Assembly: GCA_035551995.1 (NCBI GenBank) | Contig: DASZME010000062.1 | Coordinates: 27,636 to 91,635 of the forward strand | Length of the DNA: 64,000 bases | Reading direction: 5' to 3' | From: RYN-428 sp035551995 | GTDB lineage: Bacteria; Planctomycetota; Phycisphaerae; Tepidisphaerales; Tepidisphaeraceae | Part shown: one piece after another, positions 15,692 to 24,587 of the stretch | Position numbering within the stretch: the first letter of the stretch is position 1 | Layout of the letters: the number at the start of each line of letters is the position of its first letter | Notes under the pieces: generated by a model | Seen by the model: only the letters and a program-made list of their open reading frames with translations | The model's database searches: none | What the model was told of the DNA's origin: nothing | Made by a program: the position numbers and the translations under genes

Positions 15692-16939
15692 TTAACGCGC
15701 CGTCGCGTCTCCCGCGTCGGTCGCTCCGACGGCCGTCTTTTCTTTTTTCGGCGCCTGTGCTTCGACTGAGGCGTTCTTGATCGGGTCGGCATGCACCGAC
15801 CAGACGCTCTCCGCTCCGCCGCGATCACTAATGAAATAAACGCGATTGTCCGTCGCCCAGAACGGCATCAGATTGTTGCCATGGCCGTCGGTCAGACGCT
15901 GGCGATTTGTGCCGTCGGCATCGACCGTCCAAATGTCCGTCTGCCCGCGTGGGCGATACTCGCCCCCTTTTCCCGGCTGAAGCACCGTGGCAAACGCCAG
16001 ACGCCGACCGTCGGGACTCCAGGTCGGCGAGAGAATGGCCGCGTTGGAACTAACGGCCACTTCCGTCGCCCGGCGGCCTTCGCCGTCCACAAGATCCAGC
16101 GTCCACAGGCTAAACCACCGCGACCCGCGCTGACGCGCCCGCTGAAAAGCGATCCGGTTTACCGCGGGATTGGGAGACCAGGTCGGAAACAACCCGTAGC
16201 CGATCGTTCGCTTCTCGCTGGTCTTCAGGTCCAGCGTCCACAATTCCCATTGCCCGCTTCGGCCCCCGACCGCGCAGTAGACGATTCGCGAGCCGTCGGG
16301 GCTGAAACTCGGATGAATCGCCTGCATCGGACCGTTGGTCAACTGCACGACATTGCGGCCATCGACGTCCATCACAAAAATTTGCCAATTCCCTGAACGG
16401 GTCGAACTGAACGCCATTTGTTTACCGTCGGGACTGAAGGCCGGGTATGCGTCGTCGGCGTTGCCGTCGCTGAGCTGCGTGACGGCGGTCCCGTCGACGC
16501 GCTGCATGAAAATCCCCGGATGCTCGCTGTCGCGTGTGCTCGAAAACGCGAGCCATTTTCCGGTCGGATCGACGGCGACATCGCTGTCGTATCCTTCGTC
16601 GGCGAAGGTGTGCTGCTGAAAGGCGATTTCGCCGCTCAGCGTCGCCGCGCGCGGGCTGGCGCCGTTCACTTCCCCGAATACGTTCACGACCTGCGGCGCA
16701 AGCTCCTGCGGGTCGGCGCCTGCCCCCGCATCCAGGAACGGCCCGTGCGGCCGATGAACGGCAAGCGGCGGCGGCGCCGCCTGGGCGGGCGTGCTTTGGG
16801 TCGATCGGTCGACGCCGGTCATGCAAAGGCGCGAACAACCGGCCGTCGTCATCAAAATCGAGATCACCAGTGCGACGATGATGATCCGGGTCGACCCGGC
16901 GCGGGCGCCACTCCGGAAAATATTGATCGCAAAATCCAT
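15692..16939 (-). CDS. TolB-like beta-propeller lipoprotein (PD40 repeats)
   Basis: 415 residues. Membrane anchor plus lipobox (IIIVALVISILMTTAGC), then a linker, then several PD40/WD40-like blades: VAVDPTGKWLAFSSTRDSEHPGIFMQRVDG, AYPAFSPDGKQMAFSSTRSGNWQIFVMDVDG, IHPSFSPDGSRIVYCAVGG, LSPTWSPDGRRLAFATV. This is the TolB C-terminal propeller type; it probably sits in the periplasm and binds other proteins. It lacks the usual TolB N-terminal domain and the Tol-Pal genes are not adjacent, so it need not be TolB itself. ATG 16937-16939 chosen over an in-frame TTG two codons upstream. Confidence 0.82.
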   Translation of the reverse strand: MDFAINIFRSGARAGSTRIIIVALVISILMTTAGCSRLCMTGVDRSTQSTPAQAAPPPLAVHRPHGPFLDAGAGADPQELAPQVVNVFGEVNGASPRAATLSGEIAFQQHTFADEGYDSDVAVDPTGKWLAFSSTRDSEHPGIFMQRVDGTAVTQLSDGNADDAYPAFSPDGKQMAFSSTRSGNWQIFVMDVDGRNVVQLTNGPMQAIHPSFSPDGSRIVYCAVGGRSGQWELWTLDLKTSEKRTIGYGLFPTWSPNPAVNRIAFQRARQRGSRWFSLWTLDLVDGEGRRATEVAVSSNAAILSPTWSPDGRRLAFATVLQPGKGGEYRPRGQTDIWTVDADGTNRQRLTDGHGNNLMPFWATDNRVYFISDRGGAESVWSVHADPIKNASVEAQAPKKEKTAVGATDAGDATAR

Positions 16940-17229
16940 CGGCAAATCCTCATAGCCGGGCCACAGACCCTGCGAGCGTATCGGCCGATTCCATCGTTGA
17001 GGTAATCAACCCGCGCCGACGGCAAACGCTCTATCGTGCCGATGTAACTGTTATCGGACCGGAAAGGGTTGGGGCTTGAGTGCGTTCGCGATTGCACCGC
17101 CATTCATTCGCGGCGCCCCGTTCTTTCGGAACAAATCGAAATGGAGCGATGAATTCACTTGACCGCGAGCGAAGCCGTCGCCAATGATCGGCAACTGTTT
17201 TTTTTACACCGAACCCGAAAAGGCAGATT

Positions 17230-17988
17230 ATGACAGATACGCGATCGAAAGTTGCGTTGATCACCGGAGCAAACAAGGGGCTTGGCCTGGAGTCGGCACG
17301 TGGCCTTGGGAAGTTAGGGGCCACCGTCATCATTGGATGCCGCGATTTGGCGAAAGGAGAGGGCGCCGTCAAAGCGCTACTTGCCGATGGCGTCGCTGAC
17401 GCGCGCGCGTTTCGCCTTGAGGTCACGTCGACGAAGGATCACCAGAGAGCGGCCGACTACTTGCAAAGCGAGTTCGGTAAGCTGGATATCCTGATCAATA
17501 ACGCCGGCGTCATGCTCGACGAGATAGATTTCGGTCCCGGCGGCGCCAACAGCACGGTCACCGTATCTTCAAAAGTTTTACGAGATACGTTCGATACAAA
17601 TTTCTTCGACGTTGTCGCCCTGACGCAAACATTGCTTCCGTTGATCAAGCAATCCCCCGCCGGGAGGATCGTTAATTTGTCGAGCATTCTTGGCTCCCTG
17701 ACGTTGCATGCGGATAAGACTTCCGACATCTACAACATGAAGGGTTTTGCCTACGACGCGTCCAAGACAGCCCTCAATGCCTTCACCGTTCACCTGGCTC
17801 ACGCCCTCCGCGATACGAAAATCAAGGTGAATTCCGCCCATCCCGGCTGGGTAAAAACGGACATGGGCGGTCCCAATGCGCCGATGGATCTCGCCGACGG
17901 CGGGAAGACAAGCGTGCAGTTAGCGACCTTACCCGACGATGGACCCACCGGCGGTTTTTTTCACATGGGTCAACCGCTGCCGTGGTAA
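17230..17988 (+). CDS. Short-chain dehydrogenase/reductase (SDR)
   Basis: 252 residues, classical SDR. Cofactor site TGANKGLG (residues 12-19), NNAG at 90-93, catalytic Ser in IVNLSSILGS (about 151), Y175-x3-K179 in YDASK, then HPGWVKTDMGG. The GxxxGxG start and basic residue in GCRDLAKG suggest NADP preference, as in carbonyl-reductase-like members. Substrate unknown. It begins at ATG 17230; a run of T residues and AGGCAG lie upstream. Just downstream lie the decayed NmrA and AAA genes. Confidence 0.87.
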   Translation: MTDTRSKVALITGANKGLGLESARGLGKLGATVIIGCRDLAKGEGAVKALLADGVADARAFRLEVTSTKDHQRAADYLQSEFGKLDILINNAGVMLDEIDFGPGGANSTVTVSSKVLRDTFDTNFFDVVALTQTLLPLIKQSPAGRIVNLSSILGSLTLHADKTSDIYNMKGFAYDASKTALNAFTVHLAHALRDTKIKVNSAHPGWVKTDMGGPNAPMDLADGGKTSVQLATLPDDGPTGGFFHMGQPLPW

Positions 17989-18027
17989 GGAGCGCTTGTG
18001 CTTCTATTGAATTTTTAGGCGCGGTGG

Positions 18028-18261
18028 GTGAAAAACTCTTCCGGGGCATCGGCTCTTTTCGCGATCACCGGAATCACCGGACAAGTCGGCGGCGGCGTCG
18101 CGAGGTCGCTTTTGGCCGCTGGCCATCGCATACATGCAATAGTGCGTGGACGGAACACGGATGCGAATTTGCCGTGGCTGATACGAATGACGCGCGATAC
18201 AGGCCGCCTTGGATCACTCGATTATCTTGTATCGTTTTCATCAGTGGAGTCCCGCGCCTGA
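18028..18261 (+). pseudogene. NmrA-like NAD(P)-binding protein, frameshifted remnant
   Basis: GTG 18028 begins ASALFAITGITGQVGGGVARSL and LAAGHRIHAIVRGRN, a clear NmrA/NAD(P)H-binding start with the GxxGxxG site. NmrA proteins then usually continue 'GCEIAVADxNDA'; that sequence is here, but in another frame (HGCEFAVADTNDA, about 18158-18195), showing a frameshift near 18150. Both frames stop within about 100 bases. Real NmrA proteins are about 280 residues, so the gene is broken and truncated. Confidence 0.7.
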
Positions 18262-18306
18262 GTGCGTGATCTTCTAGATGAAAGGCAGGCGTGTTATCCT
18301 GTCGGG

Positions 18307-18693
18307 ATGATCACGCGTGTTGAGGCCCTTAATTACCGATGCCTGAAGTACATCTGCCGCACCGTGAATGGGTTAAATGTTCTGGTTGGTCCCAATGCAA
18401 GCGGGAAAACTACATTTATCGACGTCATCGCGTTTTTAGGCGACCTCGTCCGTGATGGCTTTGCTTATGCGGTGAAGTCGAGAACCCTGAATTGGAATGA
18501 CTTATTATGGATGCGGAAAGGGGATGGTTTTCAACTCGCCGTTGAGGTCAAAATTCCGGAAGAAATACAAGCGAAACTTGGCGATGCGAAATACCAGTTT
18601 TTGGTGGAAGGGTCGGGGGCCGGAAAGAGGTACCGCAAAGGCGCGGAGGGAAGGGGTCTCGGCCGGCAAAACACGCTCGGCTTCGATATTTAA
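18307..18693 (+). pseudogene. AAA ATPase (AAA_21/RecF-like), truncated after the N-terminal third
   Basis: From ATG 18307 the protein reads MITRVEALNYRCLKYICRTV, NGLNVLVGPNASGKTTFIDV with a Walker A GPNASGKT, then LGDLVRDGFAYAVKSRT, as in AAA_21-type SMC-like ATPases common in defence loci. After about residue 105 (YQFLVEG) the sequence turns into Gly/Arg-rich, unlike the family, and stops at 18693. The signature, Walker B and C-terminal nuclease or partner domains are all missing. It ends about 120 bases before the dehydratase gene. Confidence 0.7.
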
Positions 18694-18811
18694 AACACTT
18701 GGTCAAAAAGTCGGCACGCGTCGATGTTCGGATCGTGCCTTCCTGAAACTTCGAGACACGCTTTGCAGTTGGTTTCCCGCTCGACCGTAGTTGACAATAA
18801 CCTCGATTCAT

Positions 18812-20560
18812 ATGCCACGAATTCCCAATCCAACGTCCTCCGTCAAGAATCCTCAATCCCTCCGCAGCCATCGCTGGCTGGGTCCCGACGACCTTCGCTC
18901 CTTCGGCCATCGCTCGCGAATGAAACAGATGGGTTTCGCCGCCGAGGATTGGGAGGGAAAGCCGGTGATCGCGATTTTGAATACCTGGAGCGACATGGCC
19001 ACCTGCCACACGCATTTCAAGCAGCGCGTGGAAGAAATCAAACGCGGCATATGGCAAGCCGGCGGATTCCCCGTCGAAATTCCCGTCATGTCGCTCAGCG
19101 AATCGTTCATGAAACCCAGCGCCATGTTCTATCGCAGCTTCCTGGCGATGGAGACCGAGGAAATGCTCCGCTGTCATCCGGTCGACGGCGCCGTCCTGAT
19201 GGGCGGGTGCGACAAGACAACGCCCGCCATGCTGATGGGCGCGATCTCGATGAATCTGCCGAGCATCTATTTCCCGTGCGGCCCCATGCTCCGAGGCAAC
19301 TGGAACGGCACGACCCTCGGCAGCGGAACCGACGCCTGGAAATATTGGGCCGAGCGCTGTGCCGGGAATTTGGGCGATTGCGAATGGCGCGGCATCGAAG
19401 ACGGCATCGCCCGCTCCCCCGGCCATTGCATGACTATGGGCACGGCATCGACGATGACCGCCATCGCCGAAACCCTCGGCATGACCCTGGGCGGCGCGTC
19501 GAGTATTCCCGCCGTGCATTCGGGGCATAGCCGAATGGCCAGCGAATCGGGACGCCGGATCGTCGAGATGGTGTGGGAAGATCTCAAGCCCAGCGACGTT
19601 TTATCTGCGGGAAGTTTTGAAAATGCGATCACCGCCGACATGGCGATCGGCGGATCGACCAACGCGATTATTCATCTGATCGCGATGGCCGGCCGAGCCG
19701 GGATCACACTGCCGCTGACGACGTTCGACGCGATTTCCCAGCGTACGCCGGTGATCGCGAACATCCGCCCATCCGGCGAATTTCTAATGGAAGATTTCCA
19801 CGACGCCGGCGGGCTCCGCGCGTTGCTCAACCGCATTCGCCATCTGCTTCACGTCGATTGCAAGACCATCTCCGGCGGCACGCTGGGCCAGCAAATCGAC
19901 GACGCCAAGGTCTTCGACGACAAGGTCATTCTCCCGCTCGACCAGCCTCTTTCCAAGGCGGGCGCCACGTTCGTTCTTCACGGCAATCTCGCTCCGGACG
20001 GCTGCGTGATCAAACCGACCGCCGCCGAGCCGCGCCTTCTTCAGCACACCGGACCCGCGGTGGTTTTCAAGACCTACGCCGACCTCAAAGCGAGAATCGA
20101 CAGCGAGGCGTTAAACGTGACGGCCGATTCGGTGATCGTCCTTCAAAGCGCCGGTCCCGTCGGCGCCCCGGGCATCCCGGAATGGGGTATGCTGCCGATC
20201 CCAAAAAAACTCCTCAAGCAGGGCATCCGCGACATGATCCGCATCTCCGACGCCAGAATGAGCGGCACAAGCTACGGCGCCTGCGTCCTGCATGTGTCGC
20301 CCGAATCGGCGATCGGAGGTCCAATCGCCCTTGTCCGTGACGGAGACATGATCGAGTTGGATGTGAAGGGCCGTCGAATTCATTTGCATGTCAGCGATTC
20401 CGAACTGGCACGCCGGCGCGCGGAGTGGAAGCCGCCGGAAGAGCGGTTCGGGCGGGGGTATGGAAAGTTGTTTTGCGCGGAGACAACGCAGGCGCACGAG
20501 GGATGCGATTTCAAATTCCTGCACGCGGGGAAGGCGACGCCGGAGCCGGATATATATTGA
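18812..20560 (+). CDS. IlvD/Edd family dehydratase, probably sugar-acid (aldonate) dehydratase
   Basis: 582 residues. Conserved IlvD/Edd blocks: PVIAILNTWSDMATCH, GGCDKTTPAMLMGAI, PCGPML, SPGHCMTMGTASTMTAIAETLGM, AVHSGHSRMA, and the C-terminal RISDARMSGTSYGACVLHVSPESAIGGPIALVRDGD. The Cys residues of CDKTTP and PGHCMTM are the Fe-S ligands. The HRSRMKQMGF start and the 'PCGPMLRG' region match L-arabonate/D-xylonate-type members better than valine-pathway IlvD. The following DapA-family lyase and MFS transporter support sugar-acid breakdown via a 2-keto-3-deoxy acid. ATG 18812 chosen over an in-frame TTG at 18791. Confidence 0.85.
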   Translation: MPRIPNPTSSVKNPQSLRSHRWLGPDDLRSFGHRSRMKQMGFAAEDWEGKPVIAILNTWSDMATCHTHFKQRVEEIKRGIWQAGGFPVEIPVMSLSESFMKPSAMFYRSFLAMETEEMLRCHPVDGAVLMGGCDKTTPAMLMGAISMNLPSIYFPCGPMLRGNWNGTTLGSGTDAWKYWAERCAGNLGDCEWRGIEDGIARSPGHCMTMGTASTMTAIAETLGMTLGGASSIPAVHSGHSRMASESGRRIVEMVWEDLKPSDVLSAGSFENAITADMAIGGSTNAIIHLIAMAGRAGITLPLTTFDAISQRTPVIANIRPSGEFLMEDFHDAGGLRALLNRIRHLLHVDCKTISGGTLGQQIDDAKVFDDKVILPLDQPLSKAGATFVLHGNLAPDGCVIKPTAAEPRLLQHTGPAVVFKTYADLKARIDSEALNVTADSVIVLQSAGPVGAPGIPEWGMLPIPKKLLKQGIRDMIRISDARMSGTSYGACVLHVSPESAIGGPIALVRDGDMIELDVKGRRIHLHVSDSELARRRAEWKPPEERFGRGYGKLFCAETTQAHEGCDFKFLHAGKATPEPDIY

Positions 20561-20670
20561 GGGTCGCCACATTGGGATCGGATAATCGAAGTTCAAATGG
20601 GCGCGCGGAGATACTCACCGCACGAACCTAAAGCAGATCATGACTTGGCGGTGGGGATACGATCATAACC

Positions 20671-20943
20671 ATGAGCGCATCGGAGCTATTGAAAAAAGTC
20701 AATTCGCTGCCAGCCGGCGAAAGACGGAAATTTCTGCGGGCGGTACGTTCGATGCGGGAGCAAGCCCCTGCTCGGATAAGTTTCCGCTCCAATCGCGTCG
20801 ATTGGCCGGATGTCGAAGATCGGGCTCTCCGCGTTTCCGGCGGCCGTATCCTTCGGAACCTCGTCCTTATGAACGCGATGAAGCGGCGTTCTAATGAACG
20901 CATTACGCCGACAGTAGCTTCCTTATGTCATGTTACATCGTAG
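20671..20943 (+). pseudogene. Addiction-module antitoxin-like gene with C-terminal frameshift
   Basis: 90 codons: SASELLKKVNSLPAGERRKFLRAV resembles the helical N-terminus of antitoxins of the 'LPxxERxxLL' type, and VDWPDVEDRALRVSGGRILRNLVL resembles the common end 'VDWPDVxARxRRIxGxRxLPNLVLxER'. Right there the frame goes on as MNAMKRRSNERITP, while the other frame reads YERDEAAF and stops at 20894, which is what such antitoxins usually end with. One indel near 20865 explains this. No intact toxin gene follows. Confidence 0.5.
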
Positions 20944-21170
20944 CCGCCGTCGCTTCGCTCCGTCGTGCCGCGGGATACGAGTTGGAAACACCGCTGGCCG
21001 ACCGGATGCAAGAATTATTGGAGCGCAAAGAGTTTCTCGGGGCGGCGGAGCACAGAGAACTATTGGCGCTTGCCGAATTTACGCAACGTCGAACGATCGA
21101 AAAACTTGAGGCGGAGCTTGCCCTCAAGCGCCTTGGAGAGTTTCTTCCAGACCTTCTCGCGAGGCAATGA
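20925..21170 (+). CDS. Small helical protein, partner of antitoxin-like gene
   Basis: 81 residues. YELETPLADRMQELLERKEFLGAAEHRELLALAEFTQRRTIEKLEAELALKRLG resembles small helical proteins often found after antitoxins and before HNH or PIN genes ('RxEELLER...LTxEExxELxALxEL'). Overlaps the preceding frame by 19 bases. No HNH or PIN gene follows: the next gene is the DapA-type lyase. Probably an orphan part of a former module. Confidence 0.45.
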   Translation: MSCYIVAAVASLRRAAGYELETPLADRMQELLERKEFLGAAEHRELLALAEFTQRRTIEKLEAELALKRLGEFLPDLLARQ

Positions 21171-21272
21171 GCGTCATCTGTCAGGTAAAGAACGCGCGAG
21201 CGGCAAAGCGAAATCCAACTCGCCCCGCGCGATTTGGAAGAACCGCATCGCTCGCGTAAACTGGAGGGAATC

Positions 21273-22187
21273 ATGCTTACCTCACTCTCAACCGACGCAC
21301 TTACCCGTTCCGTTCTCGCTGTTCCGCCGCTGGCGCGCAACGCGGATTTTTCGCTCAACGATGTCGAGAACACGAAGCTGATTCGCCACATCGAAGCCGG
21401 CGGCATTCGTACGCTGCTTTACGGCGGAAACGCCAACTTCTATCACATCGCGCTCAGCGAATACGACCGGGTTCTGGGTTATCTCAGCGAAGCGGCGGGC
21501 GCCGATACACTGGTCATTCCCGCGGCGGGGCCGGCGTATGGGATGATGATGGATCAGGCGAAGATCATTCGCCGATACAAATTCCCGACCGTCATGGTAT
21601 TGCCGCACACCGGCGTCACCACGTCGGAGGGTGTCGAAGCGGGCATCCGCCAATTCGTGCAGGCGGCGGGATTGCCGGCGCTGCTTTACATCAAACATGA
21701 CGGCTACATCGAGCCGGAAAACGTAAAGCGATTGGCCGACGACCGAATTATTTCCGGAATCAAATACGCCACCGTCCGCAATGATCCGGCGAAGGACGAC
21801 TATCTCAACCGGCTCGTGCAGCAGGTCGATCGGCGCATCATCATCAGCGGCATCGGCGAGCAGCCGGCCATCATCCATATGAGAGATTTCGCGCTTGGCG
21901 GCTTTACGTCGGGATGCGTTTGCGTGGCGCCCAAATTATCCGTCGCGATGCTCGATCACATTCGCACGAAAAACTGGGAACAGGCCGACGCGATTCGCCA
22001 CATATTCAGGCCGCTGGAAGACCTGCGCAACGCCATCAATCCGATCCGCGTTTTGCACGCAGCGGTTCGTCTTGCGGGGATCGCCAATACCGGGCCGCTC
22101 ATCCCGCTCATGAGCAACCTGGGAGAAACGGAACAGGCGCCGGTCCGCGAAGCGGCCAGGCGATTGCTCGATGCCGACCGGATTTGA
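21273..22187 (+). CDS. DapA/NanA-family lyase, likely 2-keto-3-deoxy sugar-acid aldolase or dehydratase
   Basis: 304 residues, TIM-barrel class I aldolase family. The Schiff-base lysine is K164 in IISGIKYATV and the partner tyrosine is Y139 in LLYIKHDG; LYGGNANFYHIALSEY takes the place of the GTTGE block, with GGNAN instead, as in sugar-acid (KDG-type) members. The probable reaction is cleavage or dehydration of a 2-keto-3-deoxy sugar acid made by the IlvD/Edd enzyme upstream. ATG 21273 has an excellent GGAGGG site. It is followed 11 bases later by the MFS transporter gene, so the two are cotranscribed. Confidence 0.85.
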   Translation: MLTSLSTDALTRSVLAVPPLARNADFSLNDVENTKLIRHIEAGGIRTLLYGGNANFYHIALSEYDRVLGYLSEAAGADTLVIPAAGPAYGMMMDQAKIIRRYKFPTVMVLPHTGVTTSEGVEAGIRQFVQAAGLPALLYIKHDGYIEPENVKRLADDRIISGIKYATVRNDPAKDDYLNRLVQQVDRRIIISGIGEQPAIIHMRDFALGGFTSGCVCVAPKLSVAMLDHIRTKNWEQADAIRHIFRPLEDLRNAINPIRVLHAAVRLAGIANTGPLIPLMSNLGETEQAPVREAARRLLDADRI

Positions 22188-22198
22188 GGAGGCGCCGC

Positions 22199-23590
22199 TT
22201 GACGTCAGCAATCAACGCTCGGCTTAATCCCGTTTCGCCCGCCGCTCGGCGCCCCACCCGCGTTCGTTACGGCGTGATGGGGTTTCTTTGCGTTCTGTCC
22301 TTCCTGACTTATTTCGATCGCCTCTGCATCATGCGGGCGCAGCCGATGATCGAGACCGATCTGCATATCACCCACGCCCAGATGGGGGTGATTTTCGGCG
22401 TCTTCTGGCTGGCCTATGCGCTCTTCGAGCTTCCCGGCGGATGGATGGGCGACCGCTTCGGCGCCCGTAGCACGCTCACCCGCGTCGTGCTCGCCTGGTC
22501 GTTGTTCACCGCCCTTTCGGGTACCGCCACGGGGTTTTTCTCGCTGCTGACCCTTCGCTTTCTGTTCGGCGTGGGGGAAGCCGGGGCGTATCCGAATATC
22601 GCGCGCGTGCAGTCGCGCTGGTTGCCGGCCAGCGCCCAGGGACGGGCCAGCGGCATTCTCTGGCTTGTCGCGCGTTGGGGCGGAGCCCTTTCGCCGCTGC
22701 TGTTTGGAATGCTCATGCGGGAATTCGATTCCCCCGGATTCCGATCTCTCGCCAAGACCACCGCCATACTCCGCCCGTTGGTTACCCTCCAATCCTGGCG
22801 GCTGGGATTTTTCGCGTGCGGGTTCGCCGGGCTGGTTTGGGTAGCGTTCTTCTTCCCGTGGTTCCACGACAACCCCGCCGATCATCCCTCCGTCAACGAA
22901 GCTGAACTCAGCGTCATCGGCGGCGGAAAGCCGATCAAGCCTCATGCGACGCGCGACGGGAAAGTATGGCTTGCCCTGGTCAGCAGCCCAAGCCTCTGGG
23001 GATTGTCGATGGTCTATGTCTTCGGCAGCTTCGGCTGGTCGTTCTTTGTCAGTTGGATGCCGAAGTTTCTGTTGGACGTGCATCACATCAGTTTCAAGGA
23101 TTCGGAGTGGATGTCCGCGATGCCCATGCTCTGTGGCGGCGTAACATGCCTGATCGGCGGATTTGTATCCGACGCGATCGTCAAGCGAACCGGCCGCAAG
23201 CGGTTCGGGCGCGCGGTTTTTCCCGTCGTGGGACATGTCATCGCCGCCGTCGCGATTTTTGGCTTGCGGTATGTTCACACGCCCTTGCAGGCGGTCGTGC
23301 TGATGAGCGTGACGATGGCCGCTTACGATCTTGGGCTCGGCGCCAAATGGGCGGCGATTATCGATATCGGCGGCGTCCATTCCGGCATCGCCGCCGGCTT
23401 CGTCAACATGCTCGGCAATCTCGGCGGCAATACTTTGCAGCCGATCATCGGCGCGATGATTTTTCACCGCTGGGGATGGGGGACACTATTCACCGTCTAT
23501 TCCGCGATGTATCTCCTCGCGGCGGCGATGTACTTGTTCATCCATCCGGATCACGTCTTCTACGAAGAAGACGCCGACCGTGCGGCCTGA
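22199..23590 (+). CDS. MFS transporter, ACS/hexuronate-type anion:cation symporter
   Basis: 463 residues, about 12 membrane helices. RYGVMGFLCVLSFLTYFDRLCIMRAQPMIETDLHITHAQMGVIFGVFWLAYALFELPGGWMGDRFGAR and RFLFGVGEAGAYPNIARVQSRWLPASAQGRASGILWLVARWGGALSP are the ACS-family (GudP/ExuT/NanT relatives) signatures. Such carriers import sugar acids with protons, fitting the dehydratase and lyase genes before it. The start is set at TTG 22199, six bases after a strong GAGGAGG that overlaps the lyase stop codon; the first ATG is 27 codons later, in the first membrane helix. Confidence 0.87.
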   Translation: MTSAINARLNPVSPAARRPTRVRYGVMGFLCVLSFLTYFDRLCIMRAQPMIETDLHITHAQMGVIFGVFWLAYALFELPGGWMGDRFGARSTLTRVVLAWSLFTALSGTATGFFSLLTLRFLFGVGEAGAYPNIARVQSRWLPASAQGRASGILWLVARWGGALSPLLFGMLMREFDSPGFRSLAKTTAILRPLVTLQSWRLGFFACGFAGLVWVAFFFPWFHDNPADHPSVNEAELSVIGGGKPIKPHATRDGKVWLALVSSPSLWGLSMVYVFGSFGWSFFVSWMPKFLLDVHHISFKDSEWMSAMPMLCGGVTCLIGGFVSDAIVKRTGRKRFGRAVFPVVGHVIAAVAIFGLRYVHTPLQAVVLMSVTMAAYDLGLGAKWAAIIDIGGVHSGIAAGFVNMLGNLGGNTLQPIIGAMIFHRWGWGTLFTVYSAMYLLAAAMYLFIHPDHVFYEEDADRAA

Positions 23591-23677
23591 AAAATCCGAA
23601 CGCTCACGATCAGAATTTTCTATTCATCTTCGACTCGAATTCCGGGCATTCAAATTTTCCGATTGACGTCGTGACTT

Positions 23678-24562
23678 TCACTTCGCCTCCCACTTGCTCA
23701 CCTTGTCGGCGGTCGGAAAATTCTCCGGGACTTTCTGCGTCACCTTCCCCGTCGCCGCCCACTCGGCGCCGCGATCGAGGGTCACGACAAAACCAACGTC
23801 CTCCATCGATTCGACGCTATGGCCCAGGGTCGTATGAAAGACCCGGCCCTTGCCATATTTGATGACCATCAACATCGGCTCGTTTTCGCCGGTCTTGTCT
23901 GATTTTGCGGTGGCTAAAACAGTCGCGTCGTCCGCGGGACCGACCAGGGTGGCGTAAAGTTCATCCTTCGCGTGCAGCCATTTTTCAGGAAGGCCTTTCA
24001 TGATCGGGTGCTCGGCGTCGCGGGTCTCGACGACGAAGGAAAAGAACTTTCCGTGCGTTCCGCCGCCCCCTTTGGCGTCATGTTCGACCTTTCCGTCGCG
24101 CCAGCGAAGCATCGTACCGGATTTGTCGTTGCGCCCGCCCCAGCCTCCGACGGCGATCATCCTGTTGTATTCCTCCCACTTGGGGAACGAATTGTCGGCG
24201 GCATGAACGCTGACAAATCCGCCGCCGTTGTTCACATAATCGTCAAACGCTTTTTTGGTCTCGGCGGGCCACTCCTCGCCGTTGTAGTTGGAGACCACTA
24301 CGCCATACTTGGCGAAATCCGGCTTAAATCCCGCCATCGATTGCCCTTTTGCCGGACTGGTCGCGACATCGACATCGAACAGCCCGCAGCTTTCGAGCGC
24401 CGCCTTCAGCACGGGGGTCGTCTTTTTCCAATCGTGATTGTTCTGGCCGTCGATGATCAGCGCCTTGATCTTCGGCGCCTTCGCGTCCTGGGCGCGGGAA
24501 GAACAGACCGTGGAAAGCGATACCACCAACGACAATAAGAGAAGCGGTAAAACGCGGCGCAT
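23678..24562 (-). CDS. Secreted ThuA-like domain protein
   Basis: 294 residues. Signal peptide (RVLPLLLLSLVVSLSTVCSSRA), then a single ThuA domain: IKALIIDGQNNHDWKKTTPVLKAALESCGLFDVDVATSP, YGVVVSNYNGEEWPAETKKAFDDYVNNGGGFVSVHAADNSFPKWEEYNRMI, DAEHPIMKGLPEKWLHAKDELYA, and GKGRVFHTTLGHSVESM. ThuA is a class I amidotransferase-like fold of unknown enzymatic role, linked to sugar use and very common in planctomycetes. It is probably periplasmic. Starts at ATG 24560-24562. Confidence 0.87.
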   Translation of the reverse strand: MRRVLPLLLLSLVVSLSTVCSSRAQDAKAPKIKALIIDGQNNHDWKKTTPVLKAALESCGLFDVDVATSPAKGQSMAGFKPDFAKYGVVVSNYNGEEWPAETKKAFDDYVNNGGGFVSVHAADNSFPKWEEYNRMIAVGGWGGRNDKSGTMLRWRDGKVEHDAKGGGGTHGKFFSFVVETRDAEHPIMKGLPEKWLHAKDELYATLVGPADDATVLATAKSDKTGENEPMLMVIKYGKGRVFHTTLGHSVESMEDVGFVVTLDRGAEWAATGKVTQKVPENFPTADKVSKWEAK

Positions 24563-24587
24563 GAAAGTCCTCCGTCTGAGTTCCCAA

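Noticed and set aside
15592..15828. Shared reading KRPCVAKNAP in frames at 15592-15828 and 28103-28606, and similar in 47597-47827
   Set aside because: At first it looked like a small conserved protein. It is only the translation of the 106-bp nucleotide repeat; the frames have no starts or ribosome sites in common and differ outside the repeat.
18548..19528. Long open frame of 326 codons on the minus strand
   Set aside because: It lies antisense to the intact IlvD/Edd dehydratase and its protein is Gly/Ala/His/Arg-rich without any motif, as expected for a shadow frame in GC-rich DNA.
22205..23467. 420-codon frame antisense to the MFS transporter
   Set aside because: Composition is Arg/Glu/Gly-rich without hydrophobic segments or known motifs, and the plus strand carries a clear 12-helix transporter.
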